Assembly (NCBI GenBank): GCA_963169325.1
Contig: CAUJEY010000338.1
Coordinates: 1-62,513 of the forward strand
Direction of reading: 5' to 3'
Source: Bacteroidota bacterium
GTDB taxonomy: Bacteria; Bacteroidota; Bacteroidia; Chitinophagales; Saprospiraceae
DNA: 62,513 bases
Numbering within the stretch: position 1 is the stretch's first letter; every line of letters begins with the position of its first letter. Under the pieces are notes generated by a model that was not told the origin of the DNA, ran no database searches, and saw only the letters and a program-made list of their open reading frames with translations. Below, piece after piece: positions 43,818 to 51,130 of this stretch. Position numbers and translations under genes: made by a program.

Positions 43818-44161
43818 CCATTTATATTAGCCGTTAAAAGTTGTTTTATATAAACCTTTTGCCCTGAAAACGCTAAAAATATACCCTTTTGCCCCCGCCT
43901 AAGGTCAATCGCTTTTTTTAATCTTTGGTGGCCGGTATTCTCGTATAATCTCTTGGATACCGTGCACTTAACACGCTGAATTCTTGCCGGGCTTTCCCGT
44001 GCCAACGAAGGAAATTACTTTGCATGCCGATTTATTGCGCGTCGGCAAACTGCTGTACAGAGGGATGTTCGTGCCAAGCGGACTTGTCAGAGATCGAGTG
44101 GCACACATAGCAGAGCAAAGGAAACCTTCAACCGGCCGGGAGAGCCTTTTTTATTTTTTTT
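43818..44161. other. Gene-free stretch upstream of cas6
   Basis: 344 bp without a convincing gene. Both strands have only short frames. It contains several CTTTTGCCC-like motifs and a weak stem GCCGA-N11-TCGGC around 44029. I see no tRNA, no repeat periodicity and no transposon end. Confidence 0.5.
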
Positions 44162-44191
44162 CTTGCCAGTTTTAACTTTTGCGTACTTTTC
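44162..44191 (+). promoter_or_regulatory. Candidate promoter of cas6
   Basis: CTTG (44162-44165), 18-nt spacer, TACTTTTC (44184-44191). Each element has one mismatch to the Bacteroidota consensus. It lies 29 nt before the leader ORF at 44221. Confidence 0.4.
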
Positions 44192-44220
44192 GCGGTGAAA
44201 AGACGATCTTAGGGGAAAAC

Positions 44221-44280
44221 ATGGAACCAAAGCAGTATTTCGTCAGAACCCTTAATCTTTTCTTTAATCATAACCAATAA
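44221..44280 (+). CDS. Leader ORF of 19 codons directly before cas6
   Basis: ATG 44221, TAA 44278-44280, encoding MEPKQYFVRTLNLFFNHNQ. Its stop is followed by CT and then the cas6 ATG at 44283, so ribosomes finishing the short ORF could re-initiate on cas6. No hairpin separates the two. It may be a translational-coupling leader or a chance frame. Confidence 0.4.
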   Translation: MEPKQYFVRTLNLFFNHNQ

Positions 44281-44282
44281 CT

Positions 44283-45074
44283 ATGCGCATCCAGTTTAGT
44301 CTTTCTTGTCAGAAGGGCGCCATTATTCCAATTAACTACCAATCAGAAATATCCAACTGGATATTTTCCGTGCTCGCTAATGCCGGAGCGGAGCTGTCCG
44401 CGTGGGTACAGCAGCGGGGGTTTGACCTCAATACCCGCAATTTCAAACATTTTTCGTTCAGTTCGCTGGCCATTTACCCCTATGAAATGGACCAGGTGAA
44501 ACAGGAGTTCAAACTGATGGGAAATCAGGTAAAACTGAGTGTGTCGTTTTACATCGATCCCGCATTCGAACAACAAATTGTACACCTATTCCGGCAATTA
44601 CCGCTCACACTTGGCACTGTTGAGGGCCGCCCGGCACAATTCGAGGTGAAACATTGGCAGATTATGCCACGACCGAATTTTAAAGACACCATGCAGTTCA
44701 AGGCGGTGTCGCCCATTTCAATTACTTCGGTTGAAGAGGGTAAAGCCGCCAATTTGTACCTGTTGCCGGATAACGAAGCGTACGATATCAGTTTTTTCAA
44801 CCATGCCGTTCGCCGGTTCAAAGGTGCCATGCAATATAAGTCGCTGGCCGCACTTAAAATGCTCGACCCGGCGTTTCCAATGCAATATAGGTTGCTGGGC
44901 CAAGCCAAATCCCGGCTGATTCACCTGAAGCCTAACCCGGACGGCATTACGCAGCTTCGGGGTTTTGTCTTCGAGTTTGAAGTCAGCATGCCCATACCGC
45001 TAATGGAATATTGCTACTATGCCGGATTTGGTGAGTTTCCCCATTTGGGATTTGGATTTGCGGAGATCAAGTAA
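44283..45074 (+). CDS. cas6: CRISPR-associated endoribonuclease Cas6 (orphan)
   Basis: 263 aa, tandem RAMP/ferredoxin-like RNase that cuts CRISPR transcripts within the repeat. N-terminal IPINYQSEISNWIFSVL matches the Cas6 start pattern, RNFKHFSFSSLAI holds a His and the FxFSxL block, and the C terminus carries the diagnostic glycine-rich loop GFGEFPHLGFGFAEI near residues 248-262. No cas1, cas2, cas10, cas7, cas5 or array is in the window, so it either serves an array elsewhere or has another RNA target. The two CRISPR-repeat-like elements upstream are the nearest candidates. A lipoprotein gene follows after 11 bp. Confidence 0.93.
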   Translation: MRIQFSLSCQKGAIIPINYQSEISNWIFSVLANAGAELSAWVQQRGFDLNTRNFKHFSFSSLAIYPYEMDQVKQEFKLMGNQVKLSVSFYIDPAFEQQIVHLFRQLPLTLGTVEGRPAQFEVKHWQIMPRPNFKDTMQFKAVSPISITSVEEGKAANLYLLPDNEAYDISFFNHAVRRFKGAMQYKSLAALKMLDPAFPMQYRLLGQAKSRLIHLKPNPDGITQLRGFVFEFEVSMPIPLMEYCYYAGFGEFPHLGFGFAEIK

Positions 45075-45085
45075 ATCATATTGAG

Positions 45086-45499
45086 ATGTTTGCACGCCTC
45101 ACTGTCTTTACCCTGACGTGTTTTTCCTTTACTTTACTTGTTTTGTCCTGCGATGATGAAACGAAGAGTAATAACCTTGCCCTGATCGGACGCTGGGAGA
45201 TCGTGCAGGGGTTTCGGAACCAAAGACAGACCGAAACCCTGAGCGGTACTTATTTCCGGTTCGGTGATGATGGTAAAATGATAACCAACCTACCCATCGG
45301 CCCGGAAGAACCCATGGATTACACGGTGAGTCATAATGAAATCCGGCAAAAAAGCACGCCTCCTATTAAGTATATCATCCAAAGTTTGAGTGATTCTACG
45401 CTGGTACTCGACCTCGAATTGCGGGGTATGCAATTCGAAATGCATTTCCAACGCGCGGAAGCATCTCCGCTGCCGGAGCCGGTTCAAGATACGCTTTAG
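45086..45499 (+). CDS. Putative lipocalin-like lipoprotein, 137 aa
   Basis: Type II signal with lipobox LVLSC (Cys22). The mature part begins IGRWEIVQG after a short linker and continues with YFRFGDDGKMITN, PMDYTVSHNEIRQ and STLVLDLELRG: alternating strands like the lipocalin-like DUF4923/DUF5004-type proteins of Bacteroidota. It is 11 bp after cas6 and may be cotranscribed, but a functional link is doubtful. The TAG stop at 45497-45499 is immediately followed by GCGTCATT words. Confidence 0.78.
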   Translation: MFARLTVFTLTCFSFTLLVLSCDDETKSNNLALIGRWEIVQGFRNQRQTETLSGTYFRFGDDGKMITNLPIGPEEPMDYTVSHNEIRQKSTPPIKYIIQSLSDSTLVLDLELRGMQFEMHFQRAEASPLPEPVQDTL

Positions 45500-45541
45500 G
45501 CGTCATTAGAAACGTCATTGGGCGTCATTTGGGCATTGGTG
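45499..45541. repeat. GTCATT word array (short)
   Basis: Four GTCATT/GGCATT words (GCGTCATTAG, AACGTCATTG, GGCGTCATTT, GGGCATTGG) start at the last base of the lipoprotein stop codon and run to the end of the thiolase gene (convergent). Confidence 0.8.
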
Positions 45542-45543
45542 GG

Positions 45544-46749
45544 TCAGGTACGCTCCAACACCACGGCATACCCTTGTCCTACTCCGATACACATGGTGCA
45601 TAGCGCATAACGCCCGTTCGTATGGTGCAATTCGCGTGCAGCGGTCAGGATCAGCCGGGCGCCCGACATGCCCAGGGGGTGTCCCAATGCAATAGCGCCG
45701 CCATTCGGGTTGAGTCGCGGATCGTCGTCGGCCAGGTCGAGTTGGCGGGTACAGGCGAGTACTTGGGCGGCGAACGCTTCGTTCAGTTCAATGACGGAAA
45801 TATCTTCCATTCGCAGGCCTGCCTTGGCCAACGCATTGCGAGAAGCCTGTACCGGCCCGATGCCCATAATCCGGGGCTCCACACCTACCACGGCCGAACT
45901 CACCATCCGGGCTAACGGTTTCAATTGGTGTTGCTCCATGCCTGTTTCCGATGCAATGAGCAAGGCGGCGGCGCCGTCGTTCAGGCCGGATGCATTGCCG
46001 GCTGTCACGGTCCCTTCCTTTTTGAAAGCCGGTTTAAGTTTGGCTAAAACCTCCAGAGAGGTATCCGGTTTGATAAACTCATCCTGTGCTACCAGAACGG
46101 TCTCGTTTTTGGGTCGTGGTGTCGGGACCGGGATGATTTCTTCGTTCAGCCGTCCGGTACTCCGGGCCCGGGCAGCCTTTTGCTGGCTCCACAGGGCAAA
46201 TTTATCCTGATCCTCCCGGCTGATCCGGTATAGATCCGCCAGGTTTTCCGCGGTTTGTCCCATAGCCTCGGTTCCGTATAAATCCTGCATGCGCGGGTTG
46301 ATGAATCGCCAGCCGAAACTGGAATCGAACATCTGGGCGTCCGTGCCGAAGGGTTTTGCCGATTTGCTTAGTACATAAGGCGCTCTGGTCATGTGTTCCA
46401 CGCCGCCGGCAAGGAAGATGTCGCCATCGCCCGCCTGAACGGCCCGGCCGGCATGCACGACCGCAGCCATCCCACTGGCGCAAAGACGGTTGACGGTTTC
46501 GCCTGGAACCGACCAAGGCAGGCCTGCCAATAACAAAGCCATTCGGGCGACGTTTCGGTTGTCTTCACCGGCCTGGTTGGCGCATCCAAGAATGACGTCG
46601 GCAATGGCCGCCGGATCGAGCGCAGGGTGCCGTTCCAGGAGTTTCTGTAAAACATGTGCTGCCAGGTCGTCGGTACGCACCGGCGACAGGCTGCCGCCAA
46701 AGCTGCCGATCGGCGTTCGCACGCCATCGATGATAAATATATCTTTCAA
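45544..46749 (-). CDS. Acetyl-CoA acyltransferase (thiolase)
   Basis: 401 aa. Condenses or thiolytically cleaves 3-ketoacyl-CoA, in beta-oxidation or related pathways. The active-site Cys90 is in NRLCASGMAAV, the His is in GGAIALGHPLGMSGAR and the second Cys in CTMCIGVGQG. NEAFAAQ is also present. I take the TTG at 46749, giving MKDIFIIDGVRTPIG, the standard thiolase start. The upstream ATG (46797) lies before an exact TACCTTTG promoter element at 46784-46791 and would be outside the transcript. It is divergent from the cysE leader region. Confidence 0.93.
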   Translation of the reverse strand: MKDIFIIDGVRTPIGSFGGSLSPVRTDDLAAHVLQKLLERHPALDPAAIADVILGCANQAGEDNRNVARMALLLAGLPWSVPGETVNRLCASGMAAVVHAGRAVQAGDGDIFLAGGVEHMTRAPYVLSKSAKPFGTDAQMFDSSFGWRFINPRMQDLYGTEAMGQTAENLADLYRISREDQDKFALWSQQKAARARSTGRLNEEIIPVPTPRPKNETVLVAQDEFIKPDTSLEVLAKLKPAFKKEGTVTAGNASGLNDGAAALLIASETGMEQHQLKPLARMVSSAVVGVEPRIMGIGPVQASRNALAKAGLRMEDISVIELNEAFAAQVLACTRQLDLADDDPRLNPNGGAIALGHPLGMSGARLILTAARELHHTNGRYALCTMCIGVGQGYAVVLERT

Positions 46750-46783
46750 GTGTACAATCAGTGTGGTTATTATAATAGGTGTG

Positions 46784-46791
46784 CAAAGGTA
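46784..46791 (-). promoter_or_regulatory. -7 element of the thiolase gene
   Basis: TACCTTTG on the minus strand, 35 nt upstream of the TTG start and downstream of the alternative ATG, which decides the start choice. Confidence 0.5.
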
Positions 46792-46861
46792 CCTCAACCC
46801 GGAGATTGAACGATCTTTTATCCGGGTTTGCTGTGATTTTACCGTTAAAAAACAAATCCGG

Positions 46862-46893
46862 TTTGGTTTTTGTTAAGGACGGGTATATGTTTG
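46862..46893 (+). promoter_or_regulatory. Promoter of the cysE leader
   Basis: TTTG (46862-46865), 20-nt spacer, TATGTTTG (46886-46893). Both elements match the Bacteroidota consensus exactly, with normal spacing. Start of transcription is expected near 46900, about 10 nt before the leader ATG. Confidence 0.7.
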
Positions 46894-46910
46894 CAGTCAA
46901 AGAAAAGATA

Positions 46911-47000
46911 ATGAACAGGTCAATTGCTCCGGTTAATGCATGTTGTTGCTGTTGTTCCTCCGTTACGGGGCGAGCGTGCAACTACTGTAGGGCAAAATAA
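46911..47000 (+). CDS. Cysteine-rich leader peptide upstream of cysE
   Basis: 29 codons, ATG 46911 to TAA 46998-47000, encoding MNRSIAPVNACCCCCSSVT followed by GRACNYCRAK. Seven of 29 residues are Cys, five of them consecutive (TGT TGT TGC TGT TGT, 46941-46955). It sits between a consensus promoter and an intrinsic terminator just before cysE, the layout of a transcription attenuator. Low Cys-tRNA would stall the ribosome on the Cys run and change leader folding. Poly-Cys leader ORFs are known cysteine attenuators in mycobacteria; I know of no Bacteroidota case. The peptide could alternatively bind metal, but its position favours regulation. Confidence 0.75.
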   Translation: MNRSIAPVNACCCCCSSVTGRACNYCRAK

Positions 47001-47018
47001 TACTAGTAAAATTATTTT
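46994..47018 (+). promoter_or_regulatory. Short AT hairpin overlapping the leader stop codon
   Basis: AAAATAAT (46994-47001) and ATTATTTT (47011-47018) around a 9-nt loop, overlapping the TAA of the Cys leader ORF. It could be an alternative or pause structure ahead of the terminator. I do not see an obvious long antiterminator pairing. Confidence 0.35.
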
Positions 47019-47032
47019 CTCCATAGTTGAAA

Positions 47033-47071
47033 ACACCCTTTCCCGGCGATCCGGGAAAGGGTGTTTTTTTT
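47033..47071 (+). terminator. Intrinsic terminator/attenuator before cysE
   Basis: 14-bp perfect stem ACACCCTTTCCCGG (47033-47046) / CCGGGAAAGGGTGT (47051-47064), 4-nt loop, eight T residues (47064-47071). It begins 32 nt after the leader stop codon and ends 13 nt before the cysE ATG. Confidence 0.93.
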
Positions 47072-47084
47072 AATTCTGTCTGAT

Positions 47085-47915
47085 ATGAAATCCAGTTTGG
47101 AACATTTTTTTACGCAACTCGACAGCGACCGGGTACGCTTTACCACCTTAGTTCCGCCCAAATCGGAAGCGCATGAACTGGCCGATGAATTGGTTAATTT
47201 TTTGTTTCCGGTTCATTGCCACCATCCCCGGCCGGCAAAAGTACAATACGCCGTGTTGAGCGATGATCTGGAGCAATTGTTGCGCCCGCTCCTGCACGAT
47301 AAAAATGGCGCTGCCGCCAAACTTGCCCAAGCGTTTTTCTCCCGGTTGCCGGCGGTGCGGGTAGCATTGCTCGAAGACGCCGAGGCCATTTTGCAATTCG
47401 ACCCGGCCGCCACCTGCATAGAGGAGGTGATTGCTACTTACCCGGGTTTTTATGCCATTTCAATCTACCGGATTGCGCATGAGCTCCACCATTTGGGCGC
47501 TCCTTTGTTGCCCCGGGTTTTTTCCGAATATGTACATGGAAAAACGGGCATCGATATTCATCCGGCGGCATCCATCGGACACTCCTTTTTTATAGATCAC
47601 GGTACCGGTGTGGTCATCGGCGCTACGGCGGTTATTGGGAATAATGTAAAAATTTATCAGGGCGTCACCTTGGGCGCCCTTCAGGTGGATAAATCGCTGG
47701 CCAACGTAAAACGCCACCCGACCATCGAAAACAATTGTATCCTGTATGCCAATAGTACCATTCTGGGCGGCAAAACGGTCATCGGGCATGATTCGGTGAT
47801 TGGCGGTAACTCCTGGGTGACAGCCAGTGTACCCCCGAATTCCATCGTATTGCACCAGCCGCAAGTAAAAGTGCGTACGAAAATGGTGGAGGAGCCATGG
47901 AATTTCGTCATTTAA
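47085..47915 (+). CDS. cysE: Serine O-acetyltransferase
   Basis: 276 aa. Makes O-acetylserine from serine and acetyl-CoA, the first committed step of cysteine synthesis. A helical N-terminal domain (1-~130) is followed by a left-handed beta-helix of hexapeptide repeats (GIDIHPAASIGHSFFIDH, GVVIGATAVIGNNVKIYQ, GKTVIGHDSVIGG). Catalytic His residues lie in HELHHLG and DHGTG. I use ATG 47085, since the frame upstream begins in the terminator. Long N-terminal domain and length resemble the EpsC/SAT type. It is controlled by the Cys leader and terminator upstream, and cysK follows. Confidence 0.95.
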   Translation: MKSSLEHFFTQLDSDRVRFTTLVPPKSEAHELADELVNFLFPVHCHHPRPAKVQYAVLSDDLEQLLRPLLHDKNGAAAKLAQAFFSRLPAVRVALLEDAEAILQFDPAATCIEEVIATYPGFYAISIYRIAHELHHLGAPLLPRVFSEYVHGKTGIDIHPAASIGHSFFIDHGTGVVIGATAVIGNNVKIYQGVTLGALQVDKSLANVKRHPTIENNCILYANSTILGGKTVIGHDSVIGGNSWVTASVPPNSIVLHQPQVKVRTKMVEEPWNFVI

Positions 47916-47923
47916 ATTGGTCA

Positions 47924-48020
47924 TTGGTCGTCATTGATCGTCATTAGTCATTGATCGTCATTGGTCATTGATCGTCATTAGTCATTGATCGTCATTAGTC
48001 ATTGATCGTCATTAGTCATT
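47924..48020. repeat. GTCATTGATC word array between cysE and cysK
   Basis: About ten tandem GTCATTGATC/GTCATTAGTC/GTCATTGGTC words, beginning a few bases after the cysE stop, which itself reads GTCATTTAA. They occupy most of the 144-bp cysE-cysK gap. Direct, not inverted. Confidence 0.9.
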
Positions 48021-48059
48021 AAATTTCATTTATAAATCAATTTACAATCGTTTGGGAAC

Positions 48060-49007
48060 ATGAAAGCGAACAACATTTTAGACACCATCGGCAATACGCC
48101 GCACGTCCGGATCAACCGGTTATTTGGCCATACGCATGAAGTTTGGATCAAACTGGAGCGCTCCAACCCCGGTGGCAGCATTAAAGACCGGATTGCCTTG
48201 TCCATGATAGAAGAAGCCGAGCGCAAAGGCGAATTACAGCCGGGTAGCATCATTGTGGAACCCACCAGTGGAAACACCGGTATCGGGCTGGCTATGGTTG
48301 CAGCGGTGAAAGGGTATAAACTTATACTGGTTATGCCCGAAAGTATGTCGGTAGAGCGCCGGCGTCTGATGGCGGCTTATGGCGCTCAATTTGACCTGAC
48401 GCCCCGGGAAAAAGGTATGAAAGGCGCTATTGAGCGGGCGCAGGAGCTGTTGCGTGAAATTCCCAATGCGTGGATGCCGCAACAGTTTGAAAATGAGGCA
48501 AATATTGCCATTCACCGGCGCACTACGGCCCAGGAAATACTGGCCGATTTCCCGGAGGGTATCGACTACCTGATCACGGGCGTTGGCACGGGCGGTCATA
48601 TTTCAGCAGTGGGTGCGGTACTGAAGGAAAAATTTCCGCAACTCAAGGTTTTCGCCGTGGAGCCTGCGCTCAGCCCAGTCATTGCAGGCGGCAACCCCGG
48701 ACCGCATCCAATCCAGGGTATTGGCGCCGGTTTTATACCGAAAAACCTGCATACTGACGTGCTTGACGGGGTGATCGCCGTTTCGAAAGAGGAGGCTTTT
48801 GAATTTGCAAAAAGGGCGGCACTGGAGGAGGGGATTTTTGGCGGTATCAGTTCCGGCGCCACGTTGGCCGCTATTGCCCAAAAACTGCCGGAAATGCCCG
48901 CAGGCGCCCGGGTTTTAGGGTTCAATTATGATACCGGTGAGCGATATTTGTCCATCGAAGGATTGTATGAGTGGGAAAGTTTGCATGGGGCGGCATTTAC
49001 CGTCTAA
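48060..49007 (+). CDS. cysK: Cysteine synthase (O-acetylserine sulfhydrylase)
   Basis: 315 aa PLP enzyme converting O-acetylserine and sulfide to cysteine, the step after CysE. The PLP Lys is Lys42 in [25 protein letters not shown] binds substrate, [12 protein letters not shown] anchors the PLP phosphate, and [10 protein letters not shown] is the C-terminal PLP-N1 site. Length and motifs favour CysK over cystathionine synthase. It follows cysE after the GTCATT array and probably belongs to the same attenuated transcript. Confidence 0.95.
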   Translation: MKANNILDTIGNTPHVRINRLFGHTHEVWIKLERSNPGGSIKDRIALSMIEEAERKGELQPGSIIVEPTSGNTGIGLAMVAAVKGYKLILVMPESMSVERRRLMAAYGAQFDLTPREKGMKGAIERAQELLREIPNAWMPQQFENEANIAIHRRTTAQEILADFPEGIDYLITGVGTGGHISAVGAVLKEKFPQLKVFAVEPALSPVIAGGNPGPHPIQGIGAGFIPKNLHTDVLDGVIAVSKEEAFEFAKRAALEEGIFGGISSGATLAAIAQKLPEMPAGARVLGFNYDTGERYLSIEGLYEWESLHGAAFTV

Positions 49008-49033
49008 ACAACAAAGACATTGGATGAAAGGGT

Positions 49034-49180
49034 AGGGTGTTTCAAAGGCGGGGTAAATGTGCCTCTATTTTTGGTTTCTTAGTTACCGGAATTTACCCTA
49101 ATCCGGATGTAATCCCTTACAGGACAGGTCTGTAAGCATAGGGTGTGTCAAACGCCAGGGGCGATATGCCTCTATTTTTG
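49034..49180 (+). repeat. Direct duplication of a 40-bp segment
   Basis: AGGGTGTTTCAAAGGC...GCCTCTATTTTTG at 49034-49073 and a variant at 49140-49180. The second copy is the left end of the large inverted repeat at 49168-49359. Confidence 0.7.
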
Positions 49181-49359
49181 AACGGAATCTTCCTAAAACC
49201 GCGTGTCATGCTGGAAGCATCTGCTTAAACTTAAAACTCATTTTTTCATTAAAAACGGACAAATGTGTCCCGGTTCAACGCAAAATGGTGGTTATCGCTT
49301 GGCCAGATGCTTTCAGCATGACACGCGGTTTTAGGAAGATTCCGTTCAAAAATAGAGGC
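49168..49359. repeat. 56-bp near-perfect inverted repeat (192-bp element)
   Basis: Arms 49168-49223 and 49304-49359 match at 55 of 56 positions and enclose 80 bp without coding potential. Each arm starts at GCCTCTATTTTTG. It fills much of the 535-bp gap after cysK. It could be a MITE-like non-autonomous element or a remnant. No transposase is nearby and no clear target-site duplication was found. Confidence 0.9.
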
Positions 49360-49388
49360 ACCCGGTCCAACAAATCACCGGTACAATG

Positions 49389-49396
49389 TATCTTTG
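49389..49396 (+). promoter_or_regulatory. -7 element upstream of the haloperoxidase gene
   Basis: TATCTTTG, exact TAnnTTTG match, 30 bp past the inverted repeat. It would give a ~140-nt leader to the gene at 49543. Confidence 0.3.
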
Positions 49397-49542
49397 ACGC
49401 TGGAATTGCGTTCATTAAATTTATTTTGCTTAAAAGTGTAAATAAATTTTAATATTTAAAACGCTGTTTTATTTAATCCGACAGGTAATTTGGCATATCA
49501 TTTGACGAATTCCTGACAACATTTACTTATCTCAACATCTTT

Positions 49543-50976
49543 ATGAAAAGATTCTACCTATTCAGAAATTTATTTCTGACGGCTGTCTTCAGTGCATTTT
49601 TCTTTCAATCCTGCCGGGAATACCAGGTGGAGCAGCCCGTTGCATTAGTCAAGTCCTTTGACAATAAAGTTTACTTAGAGTGGAACGATGTCTTCCTGCA
49701 AATTGACCGGTACGCCGTCGGCTACCGCCCGGGGCCGGTGCCGCATGCACTGGGATATCTTGGGTTTGCCGCCTATGAAGCCGTGGTGCCGGGTATGCCA
49801 CAGTATAACTCCATGGCGAATTTGTATTCCGGCTTGTCTATTCCGAAGTTTGATGAAGATAAGGAATACTACTGGCCGGCAGTCGTCAATGAAGTATACG
49901 CTTACCTCATGAAGCGGTTCTTTTTCCACATGGAAAATGAATATGCGCAGGAGTTTGCCAAAATTGAACAGACCCGGATTCGGCTCCACAACGAATATGC
50001 TTCGAAAACCACGCCGGAGATTTTGGAAAGGTCCGAAGCCCGCGGCGTGGAAGTTGCCCGCGCGGTGTATGACTGGGAACGTTCGGACGAAGCGGCGCAC
50101 AATGCTTTTTTGAACCCGCAGCCGCCTTATAATGCTCCCCAAGGCCCGGGCTTCTGGGAGCCGACCATCCCTGATTTTGTTCAGGCATTGTTTCCTTTTT
50201 GGGGTCAGGTGCGCACCTTCGCCCTGCCAGAAGAAGAACAACTGGCCCGCCCCCCGATACCTTACAGCGAAAACCCGCAGTCCCTGTTTTTTTCTCAAGC
50301 CTTCGAGGCATACAGCACGGTTAAAAATATTAAAGACGGCGGCCCCGGCGCTTTTGAGCAGCGCTGGCTGGGCGAGTTTTGGAGCGACGATATTCTGGGC
50401 TTAACCTTCTCGCCTCCTGCCCGGCTGATCGCTGTGGCCAACCAGGTAGTGGAAGCCGAAAAAATGAACCTCGAAGAAGCCGCTGAATGTTATGCCAAAA
50501 TGGGCATGGCGCTCAATGACGTCAGTGTGGCAATCTGGCAGTCCAAATATGTGTACAACCTGGAACGTCCGGTGTCTTATATCCGGCGCGTGATGTCGCA
50601 ATATTATCCGGATGCAGCCAACTGGACGACTCTGCTGAACAATCCGGTCTCGGGCCACCAGGGTATCACGCCGGCATTTCCGGCCTATCCTTCCGGTCAT
50701 TCGGGTTTTGGGGGCGCCGGCGGCAAAATTTTGTCTTCATTCTTCGAATTTAACTCGAAACATCCGGGCACCTACACGTTTACCGATAAATGCCATATTT
50801 ACCGCAGCGAATTTATCGGCACGCCCCGTACGCTCAGTTCATTCAAAGACCTGGCATACGAAGACGCGTATTCCCGCATTCCGCTTGGCGTCCATTTTCG
50901 TATGGATTGTGACGAAGGCGTGCGTCTTGGTGAAATTGCGGCCCAACGGGTGCTGGAACTGCCCTGGAAGAAATAA
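49543..50976 (+). CDS. Vanadium-dependent haloperoxidase/PAP2-family lipoprotein
   Basis: 477 aa. Lipoprotein signal with FFQSC (Cys24). The helical C-terminal half carries the vanadate/phosphate pocket: KYVYNLERPVSYIR (Lys and Arg), PAFPAYPSGHSGFGG (Ser, Gly, His), and SRIPLGVHFRMDCDEGVRLG (Arg and His). These enzymes oxidise halides with H2O2 or act as phosphatases; sequence alone does not choose between them. The N-terminal half (DNKVYLEWNDVFLQIDR) is that of the Bacteroidota VCPO-like group. Being surface- or periplasm-anchored it would act on extracellular substrates. Monocistronic, ended by a long word-array hairpin. Confidence 0.9.
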   Translation: MKRFYLFRNLFLTAVFSAFFFQSCREYQVEQPVALVKSFDNKVYLEWNDVFLQIDRYAVGYRPGPVPHALGYLGFAAYEAVVPGMPQYNSMANLYSGLSIPKFDEDKEYYWPAVVNEVYAYLMKRFFFHMENEYAQEFAKIEQTRIRLHNEYASKTTPEILERSEARGVEVARAVYDWERSDEAAHNAFLNPQPPYNAPQGPGFWEPTIPDFVQALFPFWGQVRTFALPEEEQLARPPIPYSENPQSLFFSQAFEAYSTVKNIKDGGPGAFEQRWLGEFWSDDILGLTFSPPARLIAVANQVVEAEKMNLEEAAECYAKMGMALNDVSVAIWQSKYVYNLERPVSYIRRVMSQYYPDAANWTTLLNNPVSGHQGITPAFPAYPSGHSGFGGAGGKILSSFFEFNSKHPGTYTFTDKCHIYRSEFIGTPRTLSSFKDLAYEDAYSRIPLGVHFRMDCDEGVRLGEIAAQRVLELPWKK

Positions 50977-50980
50977 ATTT

Positions 50981-51125
50981 TGGGGGTTTGGGGGTTTGGG
51001 GGTTTATAGGTTTGACGGTTTCTGGTTAGAAAGTTCGAGGGTTTCTGGTCGCAAGTGGCAGCCAGAAACCCTCGAACTTTCTAACCAGAAACCTTCAAAC
51101 CTCCAAACCTCCAAACCCCCGAACC
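50981..51125. repeat. GTTTGGGG word array with a 32-bp perfect stem
   Basis: 51017-51048 is exactly complementary to 51062-51093 (loop 13 nt). Outside this, GGGTTTGG words on the left face CCAAACCT words on the right, extending the stem imperfectly to about 60 bp. Located between convergent genes, 4 nt after the haloperoxidase stop. Confidence 0.93.
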
Positions 51126-51130
51126 TTTTT

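Noticed and set aside
46779-46910. Upstream extension of the Cys-rich ORF
   Set aside because: It covers the promoter elements at 46862-46893 and the divergent thiolase promoter; the ATG at 46911 is just after the expected transcription start.
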